DNA of 64,000 nucleotides from Azotobacter bryophylli. Its GTDB lineage: Bacteria; Pseudomonadota; Gammaproteobacteria; Pseudomonadales; Pseudomonadaceae. Below are positions 17,359 to 26,496 of this stretch, piece by piece. The notes under the pieces were generated by a model. The model ran no database searches, was not told the DNA's origin, and worked only from the letters and a program-made list of their open reading frames with translations. Within the stretch, counting starts at the first letter, position 1. Each line of letters starts with the position of its first letter. The stretch covers positions 81,308 through 145,307 of the forward strand of contig NZ_JBHRSJ010000017.1 in NCBI RefSeq assembly GCF_042643485.1. Direction: 5' to 3'. Position numbers and translations under genes: made by a program.

Positions 17359-17374
17359 GGGGATTCCTCCGTGA

Positions 17375-18010
17375 TCAGGGTTGCGACTCGACCAGCAGCG
17401 GCAGCTGCTCGGCCAGCTTGCCCGGGTTCAGCGGCGCGCGGACGAAGCCGCGCTGGGTGCCGTCCGGGCCGAGCAGGACCAGGTTGCCGCTGTGGTCCAC
17501 GGTGTAGTTCTCCCGGCTGGTGTCGCCGGGGATGAAGGGGATGCCGACGGCGCCGGCGAGTTTCTGGATGTCCGCCAGCTCGCCGGTCAGGCCGACGTAG
17601 GCGGGGTCGAAGTAGCCGAGGTACTGCTTGAGCTGGGCCGGGGTGTCGCGGTTCGGGTCGATGCTGACCATCACCACGCGCAGCCGCTCGCGGGTCTGCG
17701 CCGGCAGCAGGCCGTTCAGCTGGCGCAGCTCGGCGAGGGTGGTCGGGCAGACGTCCGGACAGAAGGTGTAGCCGAAGAACACCAGGCTCCACTTGTCGCG
17801 GAGCTGGTCCAGCGCCTGCGGCCGGCCGTCCTGGTCGGTCAGCGGCAGCGACGGCAGCGGGCGGCTCCTGGGCAGCAGGACGATGCCGGCGTCGAGCAGC
17901 GCGGCCGGGTCGGCCTGGCGCGTGCCGGTCAGCACCCGGGAGAAGGTCAGGCCGAGCACCAGGGCGATCAGCGCGACGAGGATGAGAACGGTCTTCTGGA
18001 TACGCGTCAT
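17375..18010 (-). CDS. SCO1/SenC family copper-delivery protein
   Basis: This 211-residue protein has an N-terminal anchor (7-27) and a thioredoxin-like domain. The copper-binding CxxxC is 'GYTFCPDVCPTTLAELR' (Cys84, Cys88). A His ligand in the 'YTVDHSGNLVLLG' segment completes the site. SCO proteins deliver copper or reducing power to the CuA centre of cytochrome oxidase subunit II. It is the last assembly gene of the aa3 oxidase cluster. Confidence 0.92.
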   Translation of the reverse strand: MTRIQKTVLILVALIALVLGLTFSRVLTGTRQADPAALLDAGIVLLPRSRPLPSLPLTDQDGRPQALDQLRDKWSLVFFGYTFCPDVCPTTLAELRQLNGLLPAQTRERLRVVMVSIDPNRDTPAQLKQYLGYFDPAYVGLTGELADIQKLAGAVGIPFIPGDTSRENYTVDHSGNLVLLGPDGTQRGFVRAPLNPGKLAEQLPLLVESQP

Positions 18011-18083
18011 CGGGGGTCCTTAGGCTTCATCGGCTCGGCAGGCGGCCCCGGAGCGGGCCGGGGCGGCTTCGACACCGGTCAGA

Positions 18084-18992
18084 CTAGCGCAGCAGATTTT
18101 CGGCGGACTGATAGTGGTCAACGAGCAGCGCGATGAAGAGCAGAAAGAGGTAGCAGATGCTGTATTTGAAGGTCCGGATCGCCGCATGCGGCCGGCTGCC
18201 CCGATACAGCGCCCAGGCCCAGTGGAGGAAGCGCCCGCCGAGAACGAGGGCGCAGCCCAGATAGAGCGGGCCGCTCATGTGGATGGCATAGGGTAGCAGA
18301 CTCGCCGCCAGGAGCATCAGGGTGTAGAGCAGGATGTGCAGCTTGGTGTAGGGCTCGCCGTGGGTCACCGGCAGCATGGGAATCCCGACCTTGGCGTACT
18401 CGGCCTTGCGGTGGATGGCCAGGGCCCAGAAGTGCGGCGGGGTCCAGGCGAAGATGATGAGCACCAGCAGCAGCGGCTCGGCGGAGAGGTGGCCGCTCAC
18501 CGCGACCCAGCCGAGCAGCGGCGGCGCGGCGCCGGCCAGTCCGCCGATGACGATGTTCTGCGGCGTGGCGCGCTTGAGCAGGCCGGTGTAGACCACCGCG
18601 TAGCCGAGCAGCGAGGCCAGGGTCAGCCAGGCCGTCAGCTCGTTGGTGAAGGCCAGCAACAGGGCCGTGCCGGCCACGGCCAGGAGCAGGGCGAAGGCCA
18701 GCGCCGCCCCCGGCGAGACGCGGCCCTCCGCCAGCGGGCGCTTATGGGTGCGCGCCATCAGCGCGTCGATGCGGCGGTCGACCACATGGTTGACCGCCGC
18801 CGCCGCCCCGGCGCAGAGGGCGATGCCCAGGTTACCGAACAGCAGCACCGTCCAGGGCACCCCGGCGCGGGTGGCGAGGAACATGCCGACCAGCGAGGTG
18901 ATCAGCATCAGCAGCACCACCCTGGGCTTGGTCAGTTCCAGATAGTCGCGCCAGGTGGCCCGCTGGCTGCGGGTGGCGAGTAGGGTGGCCAT
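18084..18992 (-). CDS. ctaB: Protoheme IX farnesyltransferase (heme O synthase)
   Basis: This 302-residue UbiA-superfamily membrane enzyme adds farnesyl to heme b to give heme o. Signature motifs are 'YLELTKPRVVLLMLITSL', 'NHVVDRRIDALMARTHKRPL' (the Asp-rich site) and 'WTPPHFWALAIHRKAEYAK'. About nine hydrophobic helices are present. The start at 18992 has an AAGGAG Shine-Dalgarno. It works with CtaA next door to make heme a for the aa3 oxidase. Confidence 0.95.
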   Translation of the reverse strand: MATLLATRSQRATWRDYLELTKPRVVLLMLITSLVGMFLATRAGVPWTVLLFGNLGIALCAGAAAAVNHVVDRRIDALMARTHKRPLAEGRVSPGAALAFALLLAVAGTALLLAFTNELTAWLTLASLLGYAVVYTGLLKRATPQNIVIGGLAGAAPPLLGWVAVSGHLSAEPLLLVLIIFAWTPPHFWALAIHRKAEYAKVGIPMLPVTHGEPYTKLHILLYTLMLLAASLLPYAIHMSGPLYLGCALVLGGRFLHWAWALYRGSRPHAAIRTFKYSICYLFLLFIALLVDHYQSAENLLR

Positions 18993-19155
18993 GGTCGTTT
19001 CTCCTTGTTGTCGTTCTTGTCCTGCGAGGCCGGCGGCGTCGCCCACGGAGCGGACCCGGAGCGTCGGCTGGGTAACGCACGCGGTTTTCCACGGGGTGGC
19101 CATCCACCCCAGGTTCCAACCCGTCCTACGGAGCCGAGCGTTCCCACGCCGGCCC

Positions 19156-20214
19156 TCATCCGGCCCCTCCGGAGGCGGAGCGGGGCGCCCACACCGGGCC
19201 CCGGGCACCATCGGACGCCGTGAGCGGCACCGGGCGCAGCCGGTAGTTGACCAGCACCAGCGTCAGCAGCAGCAGGGCGGCGCCGCCGTTGTGGGCCACC
19301 GCCACGGCCAGCGGCAGGTGCAGCAGCACGTTGCCGAGCCCCAGCCCCAGCTGCAGCGCCAGCGCCGTCAGCAGCAGGCCGGCCAGCCGCCCGAGGCCGG
19401 CGCTGGCCAGGCGCCAGGCCAGCAGCGCCAGGGTCAGGGCGACGGCCAGGGCGCCGAGGCGGTGGCTCAGGTGGATGGCGATGCGCGCCTCGCCGTCCAG
19501 CTGGCCGCCCAGGTAGTTGGGGCCGATGGCCTGGGTCAGGTGGAAGGCGCTGGCGAAGTCCATCCGCGGCCACCAGCGGCCGTGGCAGGTGGGCAGGTCG
19601 AGGCAGGCCATGGCCGCGTAGTTGCTGCTGACCCAGCCGCCCAGGGCGATCTGCCCGGCGGTCAGGGCCAGGGCGCAGGCCGCCAGGGCGCGCAACCCCG
19701 GCGCCGGCGCGGACAGTCCCGGCACGCCCCCGGAGAGGCGCAGGCCGAGCAGGAAGAGCAGGGCGAGGGTGGTCATGCCGCCGAGCAGATGGCCGGTGAC
19801 CACCTGCGGCCAGAGCCGGAGGGTGACCGTCCACATGCCGAACAGGGCCTGGGCCACCACCACCCCGAGCAGGGCCAGCGGCAGCCCGAGCGGCCGGCCC
19901 GGCTCGCGCCGCCGGCGCAGCGCCTGTACGGCCAGGGCGAGGATGGCCAGGGCCAGGCTGCCGGCGAAGTAGCGGTGGATCATCTCGTTCCAGCCCTTCT
20001 CCGCCTCCACCGGCGCCTCGGGGAAGTGCCGCTCGGCGTGGGCCAGCTGCTCCGCGCTGCTCGGCACGTGGAGGAAGCCGTAGCAGCCCGGCCAGTCCGG
20101 GCAGCCGAGCCCGGCGTGGGTCAGCCGGGTATAGGCGCCGAGCAGCACCACGAGCAGGGCCAGTCCGGTGGCGAACAGGGCCAGGCGGAAGCCCGGCCGG
20201 CGGCGTCGGTCCAT
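19156..20214 (-). CDS. ctaA: Heme A synthase (COX15/CtaA family)
   Basis: This 352-residue polytopic membrane protein oxidises heme o to heme a. It has the paired four-helix halves with heme-ligating His: 'NEMIHRYFAGSLA', 'VVTGHLLGGMTTLA', 'AIHLSHRLGALAVA' and 'VAVAHNGGAALLL'. The Cys pairs in 'GLGCPDWPGCYG' and 'CLDLPTCHG' are the conserved extracytoplasmic ones. GGAGGAG precedes the ATG at 20214. The 163 bases to ctaB contain no gene. Confidence 0.94.
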   Translation of the reverse strand: MDRRRRPGFRLALFATGLALLVVLLGAYTRLTHAGLGCPDWPGCYGFLHVPSSAEQLAHAERHFPEAPVEAEKGWNEMIHRYFAGSLALAILALAVQALRRRREPGRPLGLPLALLGVVVAQALFGMWTVTLRLWPQVVTGHLLGGMTTLALLFLLGLRLSGGVPGLSAPAPGLRALAACALALTAGQIALGGWVSSNYAAMACLDLPTCHGRWWPRMDFASAFHLTQAIGPNYLGGQLDGEARIAIHLSHRLGALAVALTLALLAWRLASAGLGRLAGLLLTALALQLGLGLGNVLLHLPLAVAVAHNGGAALLLLTLVLVNYRLRPVPLTASDGARGPVWAPRSASGGAG

Positions 20215-20231
20215 GACGATCTCCTCCGGTC

Positions 20232-20819
20232 TCAGCCGATCTTCGACAACTTCAGTAGCAGGCGCAGATCCTCCAGCACGCCCTTGCCGTCCGTCGCCGC
20301 GCCGTAGCGCAGCACCAGGTTGCCGAGCGGGTCGACGATCCACAGCTGCGCCCCGGAAAGCCCCGGCGCGGCCCGCTCGTAGACCGCCCGCTGCAGCCGG
20401 TAGCGGCGCAGCTGCGGGTATTCCCGCTCGAGCCGGCCGGCGTAATCCGCCGCCAGCGGCTCGCCCGCGGCCAGGGCGTGACCGCCGCGGTCGGCGTCGC
20501 GGCCCAGGCCGATGTGGATCTGCCGGGCCAGGTAGACCAGCTGCCGGCAGTCCTCGGCGCAGTCCGCAGGCGCCGTGACCAGCAGTTGCCAGCGCGGCGC
20601 CTCGTCCGCCGCCGGCTCCACGCCGAGGTCGGCCCGGCCCAGGCCGGTGGCGACCAGCTCGCCGTGGTAGCTGCGCCCCTCCGGCACCCAGAAGCGCCAG
20701 CGGTGCATGGCCCCGGCCAGCAGCATCGGCCCGATCACCACGGCGAGGATCGCCAGCAGCTGCAGACGGCCGCGCCAGCGCACGGGGCGGATTTCAGTCG
20801 GGATGGCGGCTGGAGGCAT
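20232..20819 (-). CDS. Cytochrome oxidase cluster protein with thioredoxin-like/SCO-like fold (PA0111-type)
   Basis: This 195-residue protein has one N-terminal transmembrane helix (about 20-40) and a periplasmic domain. A segment with two Cys ('APADCAEDCRQLVYLARQIH') sits where SCO-like proteins keep their CxxxC. The C-terminal 'LWIVDPLGNLVLRYG' is also thioredoxin-like. It lies between SURF1 and ctaA in a position conserved in Pseudomonas, and a role in oxidase assembly is inferred. It overlaps SURF1 by 26 bases. Confidence 0.75.
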   Translation of the reverse strand: MPPAAIPTEIRPVRWRGRLQLLAILAVVIGPMLLAGAMHRWRFWVPEGRSYHGELVATGLGRADLGVEPAADEAPRWQLLVTAPADCAEDCRQLVYLARQIHIGLGRDADRGGHALAAGEPLAADYAGRLEREYPQLRRYRLQRAVYERAAPGLSGAQLWIVDPLGNLVLRYGAATDGKGVLEDLRLLLKLSKIG

Positions 20820-21561
20820 GGCGGGTCTCCTGAGCGTGGCGGATACCGAGGTAGACGAACAGGACCAGCAGGGCGGCGGCCAGGGAGAACCACTGCACGG
20901 CGTAGCCCAGGTGCTGCTCCGGGTTGAGGGTCACCGTCGGCCAGTTCACCGCATAGGCGGCCGGGCCCGGTTCCAGACGCAGCTCGAAGGGCAGACCGTC
21001 GCGCTTGAGCTCCTGCCAGAGGGCCGGCGCATCGACCCGGTTGATCAGCCGCGGCCAGCTCTCGCCGGCCGGGTTCTTGAGGACGATGGGGCTGTGCGGC
21101 GGGCGGTAGACCCAGGCGGTCAGCGCCAGCCGCCGCCCCGGGGTGTCGAAGGCCGGCATCTGCCGCCGGTCGGGCCAGGGCAGCCAGCCGCGGTTGATCA
21201 GCAGCCAGTGCCCGCTCTGCTCCTCGAACGGCTGCAGCAGCTCGACGCCGGGCTGGCCGAGGCGCGTGCGGTTGTCCAGCAGCAGGCTATGCTGGGCGTC
21301 GAAGCGGCCCTCCAGCAGCACCCGGCGGAAGGCCGGCGCGCCCTCGGCCAGCAGCTGCTCCAGGCTGGCCGGCACGGCGCTGCTCTGCCGCTCCATCTGC
21401 GCCAGCAGCTCGCGCTTGTCCTCCGCCCGGCCCAGCTGCCACCAGCCGAGCCCGAGCAGCACCGGCAGCAGCACCAGCACGATCAGGCTGGGGCCCCAGC
21501 CGGGCCGGAAGTGGCGCAGCAGGAGCCGGCGGAGCGTCGCTGTCGACTGGCTATACTGCAC
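20794..21561 (-). CDS. SURF1 family cytochrome oxidase assembly protein
   Basis: SURF1 proteins have two transmembrane helices flanking a periplasmic domain and help insert heme a. Helix 1 ('PSLIVLVLLPVLLGLGWWQL') and helix 2 ('QWFSLAAALLVLFVYLGI') are clear. The family motifs 'GRFDAQHSLLLDNRT' and 'LLINRGWLP' are present. I prefer the GTG at 21561 (VQYSQSTA), which has AAGGGAGGGG just upstream and gives 255 residues. An in-frame ATG at 21591 would overlap the start of the divergent small gene. Confidence 0.88.
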   Translation of the reverse strand: MQYSQSTATLRRLLLRHFRPGWGPSLIVLVLLPVLLGLGWWQLGRAEDKRELLAQMERQSSAVPASLEQLLAEGAPAFRRVLLEGRFDAQHSLLLDNRTRLGQPGVELLQPFEEQSGHWLLINRGWLPWPDRRQMPAFDTPGRRLALTAWVYRPPHSPIVLKNPAGESWPRLINRVDAPALWQELKRDGLPFELRLEPGPAAYAVNWPTVTLNPEQHLGYAVQWFSLAAALLVLFVYLGIRHAQETRHASSRHPD

Positions 21562-21589
21562 CTTATCCCCTCCCTTCGCGGACTCACTC

Positions 21590-21793
21590 ATGCTCAAGGC
21601 AGCGATCCTCCTGTTGCTCCTGGCCACCCTGGTCAGCCTGTTCAGCGGCCTGTTCTTCCTGGTCCGCGACGGCGGTCGCGGCAACCGGGTGCTGCATGCC
21701 CTGTACCTGCGGGTCTGCCTGGCGGCGGTGACCCTGGGGCTGATCGCCTGGGGCCTGCACAGCGGCGAACTGGTCTCCCATGTGACCTGGTAG
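21590..21793 (+). CDS. Twin-transmembrane small protein (DUF2909 type)
   Basis: This 67-residue protein consists of two hydrophobic hairpin helices, 'AAILLLLLATLVSLFSGLFF' and 'LYLRVCLAAVTLGLIAWGL', joined by a charged loop (VRDGGRGNR). It is the only plus-strand gene inside the otherwise minus-strand oxidase cluster, at the same place as PA0109 in P. aeruginosa. Function unknown; the conserved position suggests a link to the oxidase. No strong Shine-Dalgarno is visible. Confidence 0.75.
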   Translation: MLKAAILLLLLATLVSLFSGLFFLVRDGGRGNRVLHALYLRVCLAAVTLGLIAWGLHSGELVSHVTW

Positions 21794-21911
21794 TCGCCGT
21801 TCCATCGTTTCGCAGGGCGGGAAACGACCGCGGGTCTTTCCCACCCGGGCGGCTCCGTTCGGTGGGCAAGGCTTCGCCGTTACCCACCCTACGTCCTGCC
21901 CCCCTGCTTGC

Positions 21912-22802
21912 TCACAACACGTAGACGAAGACGAACAGGCAGATCCACACCACGTCGACGAAGTGCCAGTACCAGCTCGCCGCCTCGAAGCCGAAGTGGT
22001 GGTCCGGGGTGAAATGGCCGCGCAGCACGCGCACCAGCATCACCGTGAGGATGATCGCGCCGATGGTCACGTGGGCGCCGTGGAAGCCGGTGAGCATGAA
22101 GAAGGTCGCGCCGTAGATGCCCGAGCCCAGGGTCAGCCCCAGCTCGTGGTAGGCGTGGGCGTACTCGCTGGCCTGGAAGAACAGGAAGGTCGCCCCGAGC
22201 CCGATGGTCAGCGCCAGCCAGAGCTTGAGCTTCTGCCGCGCACCCTGCTTGAGGGCGTGGTGGGCGAAGGTCACGGTGAAGCTGGAGGACACCAGCAGCA
22301 GGGTGTTGACCAAAGGCAGCGACCAGGCGCTGATGGTCCCGCGCGGCGGCGGGAAGCGGCTCGGGTCGGGGTTCTGCAGCAGCGGCCAGCTGAACTGGAA
22401 GTTCGGCCAGAGCATGTGGCTGACGCCCTTGTCGCCCTCGCCGGCGAGCCAGGGGCCGGTCCAGTAGCGCACGTAGAACAGCGCGCCGAAGAAGGCCAGG
22501 AAGAACATCACCTCGGAGAAGATGAACCAGCTCATGCCCCAGCGGAACGAGCGGTCCATCTGCGCGCTGTAGAGCCCGGCGCGGCCCTCGCGCACCACGT
22601 TGCCGAACCAGCCGAACAGCATGTAGGCCAGCAGCAGCGCGCCGACGAAGAAGATCGCCGGGCCGGTCAGACCGTCGCGCCCGGCCTTGAGGTCGTTGAA
22701 CCAGGTCCCCAGTCCGTAGACCGTGGTCAGCAGGCCGAGGCTGGCGATGATCGGCCACTTGCTCTGGGCGGGAACGTAGTACTGCTCGTGGGTCGTCGAC
22801 AT
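21912..22802 (-). CDS. coxC: Cytochrome c oxidase subunit III
   Basis: This 296-residue membrane subunit has about seven helices and stabilises the aa3-type oxidase. Landmarks are 'WGMSWFIFSEVMFFLAFFGA', 'FAHHALKQGARQKLKLWLAL', 'GFHGAHVTIGAIILTVMLVR' and the C-terminal 'SWYWHFVDVVWICLFVFVYV'. The start at 22802 (MSTTHEQ) is chosen because AAGGAG lies 6 bases before it, whereas the ATG at 22808 would abut that Shine-Dalgarno. Confidence 0.95.
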   Translation of the reverse strand: MSTTHEQYYVPAQSKWPIIASLGLLTTVYGLGTWFNDLKAGRDGLTGPAIFFVGALLLAYMLFGWFGNVVREGRAGLYSAQMDRSFRWGMSWFIFSEVMFFLAFFGALFYVRYWTGPWLAGEGDKGVSHMLWPNFQFSWPLLQNPDPSRFPPPRGTISAWSLPLVNTLLLVSSSFTVTFAHHALKQGARQKLKLWLALTIGLGATFLFFQASEYAHAYHELGLTLGSGIYGATFFMLTGFHGAHVTIGAIILTVMLVRVLRGHFTPDHHFGFEAASWYWHFVDVVWICLFVFVYVL

Positions 22803-22812
22803 GGTCATCTCC

Positions 22813-23379
22813 TTATTGGGCGACCCGGGCCACGGGCGGCTGGCGGGCCGTGATGTCGAACAGCGTGTAGGCGAGGGTCAGCTGGCGGATGTCCGCCGGC
22901 AGATCGCGGTCGACGACGAAGCGCAGCGGCATCTCGATGCGCTCCCCCGGCTGCAGTACCTGCTGGGTGAAGCAGAAGCACTCGGTCTTGTGGAACCAGG
23001 CCGCGGCCCGCGCCGGCACCACGCTGGGCACGGCCTGGGCGGTCATCGGCCGGTCGGTCGGGTTGCGGGCGACGAACAGCACCTGCTCGGTGGCGCCGGG
23101 ATGCACCCGCACCTCGCCCTGCAGCGGGGCGAACTCCCAGACCATGCCGGCGGCGTTGGTGGCGAGGAACTGCACCCGCACCTCGCGCGCCTCGTCGGAG
23201 GACTGGGCGCCCTGCCAGGCCCCGGCGGTCTTGCCGTTGATGCCGAAGGCCTGGCACATCACCTCGTACATCGGCACCAGGGCGAAACCGAAGCCGAACA
23301 TGGCGACCACCACCAGCAGCAGGCGGACCACCAGGCGGCGGGTGCGCGGGCCGTCGTTCGCGCTCGGGGGAACGGCCAT
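22813..23379 (-). CDS. ctaG: Cytochrome c oxidase assembly protein CtaG/Cox11
   Basis: This 188-residue protein has one N-terminal membrane anchor (about 16-36) and a periplasmic copper-chaperone domain for the CuB site. The conserved copper motif 'HKTECFCFTQQ' is present with its paired Cys, and 'VPMYEVMCQAFGINGKT' is the family N-terminal signature. It starts one base from the coxA stop and ends 10 bases before coxC, so it is tightly inside the operon. Confidence 0.95.
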   Translation of the reverse strand: MAVPPSANDGPRTRRLVVRLLLVVVAMFGFGFALVPMYEVMCQAFGINGKTAGAWQGAQSSDEAREVRVQFLATNAAGMVWEFAPLQGEVRVHPGATEQVLFVARNPTDRPMTAQAVPSVVPARAAAWFHKTECFCFTQQVLQPGERIEMPLRFVVDRDLPADIRQLTLAYTLFDITARQPPVARVAQ

Positions 23380-23380
23380 C

Positions 23381-24973
23381 TCACCTCACCTCCGGCGGCG
23401 TCTGGAAGGTGTGGTAGGGCGCCGGCGAGGGCACCGTCCACTCCAGGCCGTCGGCGCCGTCCCAGGGCTTGGCCGGCGCAGGCTCGCCGCCGCGCACGCA
23501 CTTGACCACGATGTAGAGGAACAGCAGCTGGGTGGCGCCGAACAGGAAGGCGCCGATGCTGGAGACCATGTTGAAGTTGGCGAACATCAGGTTGTAGTCG
23601 GGGATGCGCCGCGGCATGCCGGCCAGGCCGAGGAAGTGCATGGGGAAGAAGGCCAGGTTCATGCCGACGAAGGACAGCCAGAAGTGCAGCTTGGCCAGGG
23701 TCTGGTCGTACATGTGCCCGGTCCACTTGGGCAGCCAGTAGTAGGCGGAGGCGAAGATGCCGAAGATCGCCCCCGGCACCAGCACGTAGTGGAAGTGCGC
23801 CACCACGAAGTAGGTGTCGTGGTACTGGAAATCGGCCGGGGCGATGGCCAGCATCAGCCCGGAGAAGCCGCCGATGGTGAAGAGGATGACGAAGGCCACG
23901 GCGAACATCATCGGCGCCTCGAAGGTCAGCGAGCCGCGCCACATGGTGCTGACCCAGTTGAACACCTTCACCCCGGTGGGCACGGCGATCAGCATGGTGG
24001 CGTACATGAAGAACAGCTCGCCGGTCAGCGGGATGCCGACCACGAACATGTGGTGCGCCCAGACGATGAACGAGAGGAAGGCGATCGCCCCGGTGGCGTA
24101 GACCATGGAGGTGTAGCCGAACAGCGGCTTGCGCGAGAAGGTCGGGATGATCGAGCTGATCGCGCCGAACGCCGGCAGGATCATGATGTACACCTCGGGG
24201 TGGCCGAAGAACCAGAACACGTGCTGGAACAGCACCGGGTCGCCGCCGCCAGCGGCACTGAAGAAGCTGGTGCCGAAGTGGATGTCCATCAGCATCATGG
24301 TCACCACCCCGGCCAGCACCGGCATCACGCCGATCAGCAGGAAGGCGGTGATCAGCCAGGTCCAGACGAACAGCGGCATCTTCATCAGGGTCATGCCCGG
24401 GGCGCGCAGGTTGAGCACGGTGGCGATCACGTTGATCGCGCCCATGATCGAGCTGATGCCCATCAGGTGGATGGCGAAGATGAAGAAGGTCACGCTCTCC
24501 GGCGCGTAGGTGGTGGATAGCGGGGCGTAGAAGGTCCAGCCGAAGTTCGGCCCGCCGCCCCGCATGAACAGGGTGCTGATCAAAAGGCCGAAGGCCGCCG
24601 GCAGCAGCCAGAAGCTGAAGTTGTTCATCCGCGGCAGGGCCATGTCCGGCGCGCCGATCATCAGCGGGATCATCCAGTTGGCCAGGCCGACGAAGGCCGG
24701 CATCACCGCGCCGAAGACCATCATCAGGCCGTGCATGGTGGTCATCTGGTTGAAGAACTCCGGCTGGACGATCTGCAGCCCCGGCTGGAACAGTTCGGCG
24801 CGGATGACCATGGCCATGCTGCCGCCAAGCAGGAAGGCGGCGAAGCTGAAGCACAGGTAGAGGGTGCCGATGTCCTTGTGGTTGGTGGTCAGCACCCAGC
24901 GCATCAGCCCGCTGGCCGGGCCCGGGTGGTGTTCGCCATGGCCGACGTGGCCCGGCTCGATCACTGCACTCAT
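23381..24973 (-). CDS. coxA: Cytochrome c oxidase subunit I (aa3 type)
   Basis: This 530-residue catalytic subunit has 12 membrane helices. Heme and CuB ligands are visible: 'GLMMVFGAVMPAF' near the low-spin heme His in 'TTMHGLMM', 'WFFGHPEVYIMILPAFG' (CuB His-Glu-Tyr), 'VWAHHMFVVGI' (His-His) and 'HDTYFVVAHFHYVL' (heme a3 and heme a His). The Tyr cross-linked to His in 'GHPEVY' identifies an A-type heme-copper oxidase. The start has GGAGAGG upstream. Confidence 0.97.
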   Translation of the reverse strand: MSAVIEPGHVGHGEHHPGPASGLMRWVLTTNHKDIGTLYLCFSFAAFLLGGSMAMVIRAELFQPGLQIVQPEFFNQMTTMHGLMMVFGAVMPAFVGLANWMIPLMIGAPDMALPRMNNFSFWLLPAAFGLLISTLFMRGGGPNFGWTFYAPLSTTYAPESVTFFIFAIHLMGISSIMGAINVIATVLNLRAPGMTLMKMPLFVWTWLITAFLLIGVMPVLAGVVTMMLMDIHFGTSFFSAAGGGDPVLFQHVFWFFGHPEVYIMILPAFGAISSIIPTFSRKPLFGYTSMVYATGAIAFLSFIVWAHHMFVVGIPLTGELFFMYATMLIAVPTGVKVFNWVSTMWRGSLTFEAPMMFAVAFVILFTIGGFSGLMLAIAPADFQYHDTYFVVAHFHYVLVPGAIFGIFASAYYWLPKWTGHMYDQTLAKLHFWLSFVGMNLAFFPMHFLGLAGMPRRIPDYNLMFANFNMVSSIGAFLFGATQLLFLYIVVKCVRGGEPAPAKPWDGADGLEWTVPSPAPYHTFQTPPEVR

Positions 24974-24986
24974 GATGGCCTCTCCT

Positions 24987-26138
24987 CTATGGGTTGGGCT
25001 GCATGCCCTGGCTGGTCGCCCCGGCCTTCTCGAAGGCGAGGATGTCCTGCGGGCTGACCATGTCGCCGACGGCGTTGCCGAAGGCGTTGCGCTCGTAGGT
25101 GATGACCGCGGCCAGGTCGACGGCCGACAGCTGCTTGCCGAAGGCGGCCATGGCGGTGCCCGGCTTGCCGTTGACCACCCGGTCCATGTGTCCCTCCTTC
25201 GGGCCGGTGGCGATGGCCGAGCCCTTGAGCGCCGGGAACATCGGCGGCAGCCCGGTGCCGCCGGGCTGGTGGCAGGCCGCGCAGTTGGTCTGGTAGACCT
25301 TCTCGCCGCGCTCGACCAGCTCCTCGCGGGTCCACTCCTTGCTGCTCAGCGCCTTGACCTCGGCGGCGGCCGCCTGCTTGCCCGCCAGCCAGGCCGAGTA
25401 GTCCGCCGGGGCCTTGACCTCCACCACCACCGGCATGAAGCCGTGGTCCTTGCCGCACAGCTCGGTGCACTGGCCGCGGTAGATGCCGGGGGTGTCGACG
25501 CGGGCCCAGGCCTCGTTGACGAAGCCGGGGATGGCGTCCTTCTTCACCCCCAGCTCGGGCACCCACCAAGAATGGATCACGTCCGCCGCAGTGACCAGGA
25601 AGCGCACCTTGGCCCCGGACGGAATAACCAGCGGCTCGTCCACTTCCAGCAGGTAGTGCTCGCCCTTGGGCTGCCGGTTGGCCACGGCCTCGCGCGGGGT
25701 CGCCAGATTGCTGAAGAATTCCACGTCCTGGCCCAGGTACTTGTAGTGCCATTTCCACTGGTGGCCGGTGATCTGGATGTCCAGATCGGGCTCGGACGGG
25801 TCGTAGATGTGGATCAGGGTGCGGGTCGCCGGCACGGCCATGGCGATCAGGATCAGCAGCGGAATGACGGTCCAGAGCACCTCGACCCGGGTGTTCTCGT
25901 GGAAGTGCGCGGGCTGCCCGCGGCGGGAGCGGCGGTGGGCGAACATCGACCAGAACATCGCGCCGAACACCAGCACGCCGATGATCACGCAGATCCAGAA
26001 GATGGTCATGTGCAGGTCGAAGACGGAACGACTGACCTCCGTCACCCCCTGCCTCATGTTCACGTCCCAGGCTGCCCGGGCCTGGCCGAACTGCGAACAC
26101 AGGAGCAAGCCCATCCAGGCTTGTGGATGTCGCTTCAT
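24987..26138 (-). CDS. coxB: Cytochrome c oxidase subunit II with fused cytochrome c domain
   Basis: This 383-residue subunit has a signal peptide, two membrane helices (about 43-65 and 88-108) and a cupredoxin domain with the binuclear CuA site: His189, then 'CTELCGKDHGFM' giving Cys224, Glu226, Cys228, His232 and Met235. A C-terminal class I cytochrome c domain follows, with the heme site CAACH at 286-290 and a distal Met in the 'MAAFGKQL' region. This makes it a caa3-type subunit II. It is the first gene of the minus-strand oxidase operon, and the promoter must lie in 26139-26496. Confidence 0.96.
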   Translation of the reverse strand: MKRHPQAWMGLLLCSQFGQARAAWDVNMRQGVTEVSRSVFDLHMTIFWICVIIGVLVFGAMFWSMFAHRRSRRGQPAHFHENTRVEVLWTVIPLLILIAMAVPATRTLIHIYDPSEPDLDIQITGHQWKWHYKYLGQDVEFFSNLATPREAVANRQPKGEHYLLEVDEPLVIPSGAKVRFLVTAADVIHSWWVPELGVKKDAIPGFVNEAWARVDTPGIYRGQCTELCGKDHGFMPVVVEVKAPADYSAWLAGKQAAAAEVKALSSKEWTREELVERGEKVYQTNCAACHQPGGTGLPPMFPALKGSAIATGPKEGHMDRVVNGKPGTAMAAFGKQLSAVDLAAVITYERNAFGNAVGDMVSPQDILAFEKAGATSQGMQPNP

Positions 26139-26496
26139 GCGGGTTCCCCTTGTCGTTCTTATAATCCCGCCGGCTTTACCCGGTGACTGGGTGCGGCTGC
26201 CAAGACAGCAGACTTTGGGGACCGCCGGAAATTCCGTTTCCGCGCGGCCTTCACCGCCGGACCCGGTCTGCCGTCGCGCAGTCGGGCTTGGTTCGGTAAT
26301 GCCTTTCGATTCCGAGTATAGACAGCCGCTGCGGCATCACAACGCGGCCGAAGTTTTTTTGCGTGCCCGCGAAGGCTCTAGGACGGCCGCTCCGGACAAA
26401 TAAAAGCGATCGGCCTTTAGCGGCCATCTGCCGAACGACTAAGCTTTAGGCAACCGCTCCGTCAGCAAGCGGCACGCCATCAGCCAGGAGCCCATC
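26139..26496. other. Divergent intergenic region between coxB and the PA0104-like gene
   Basis: These 358 bases have no supported gene. They must hold the coxB promoter (TATAAG-like sequence near 26159 on the minus strand) and the promoter of the gene at 26497 (AT-rich around 26340-26450). I recognise no named operator. Confidence 0.5.
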
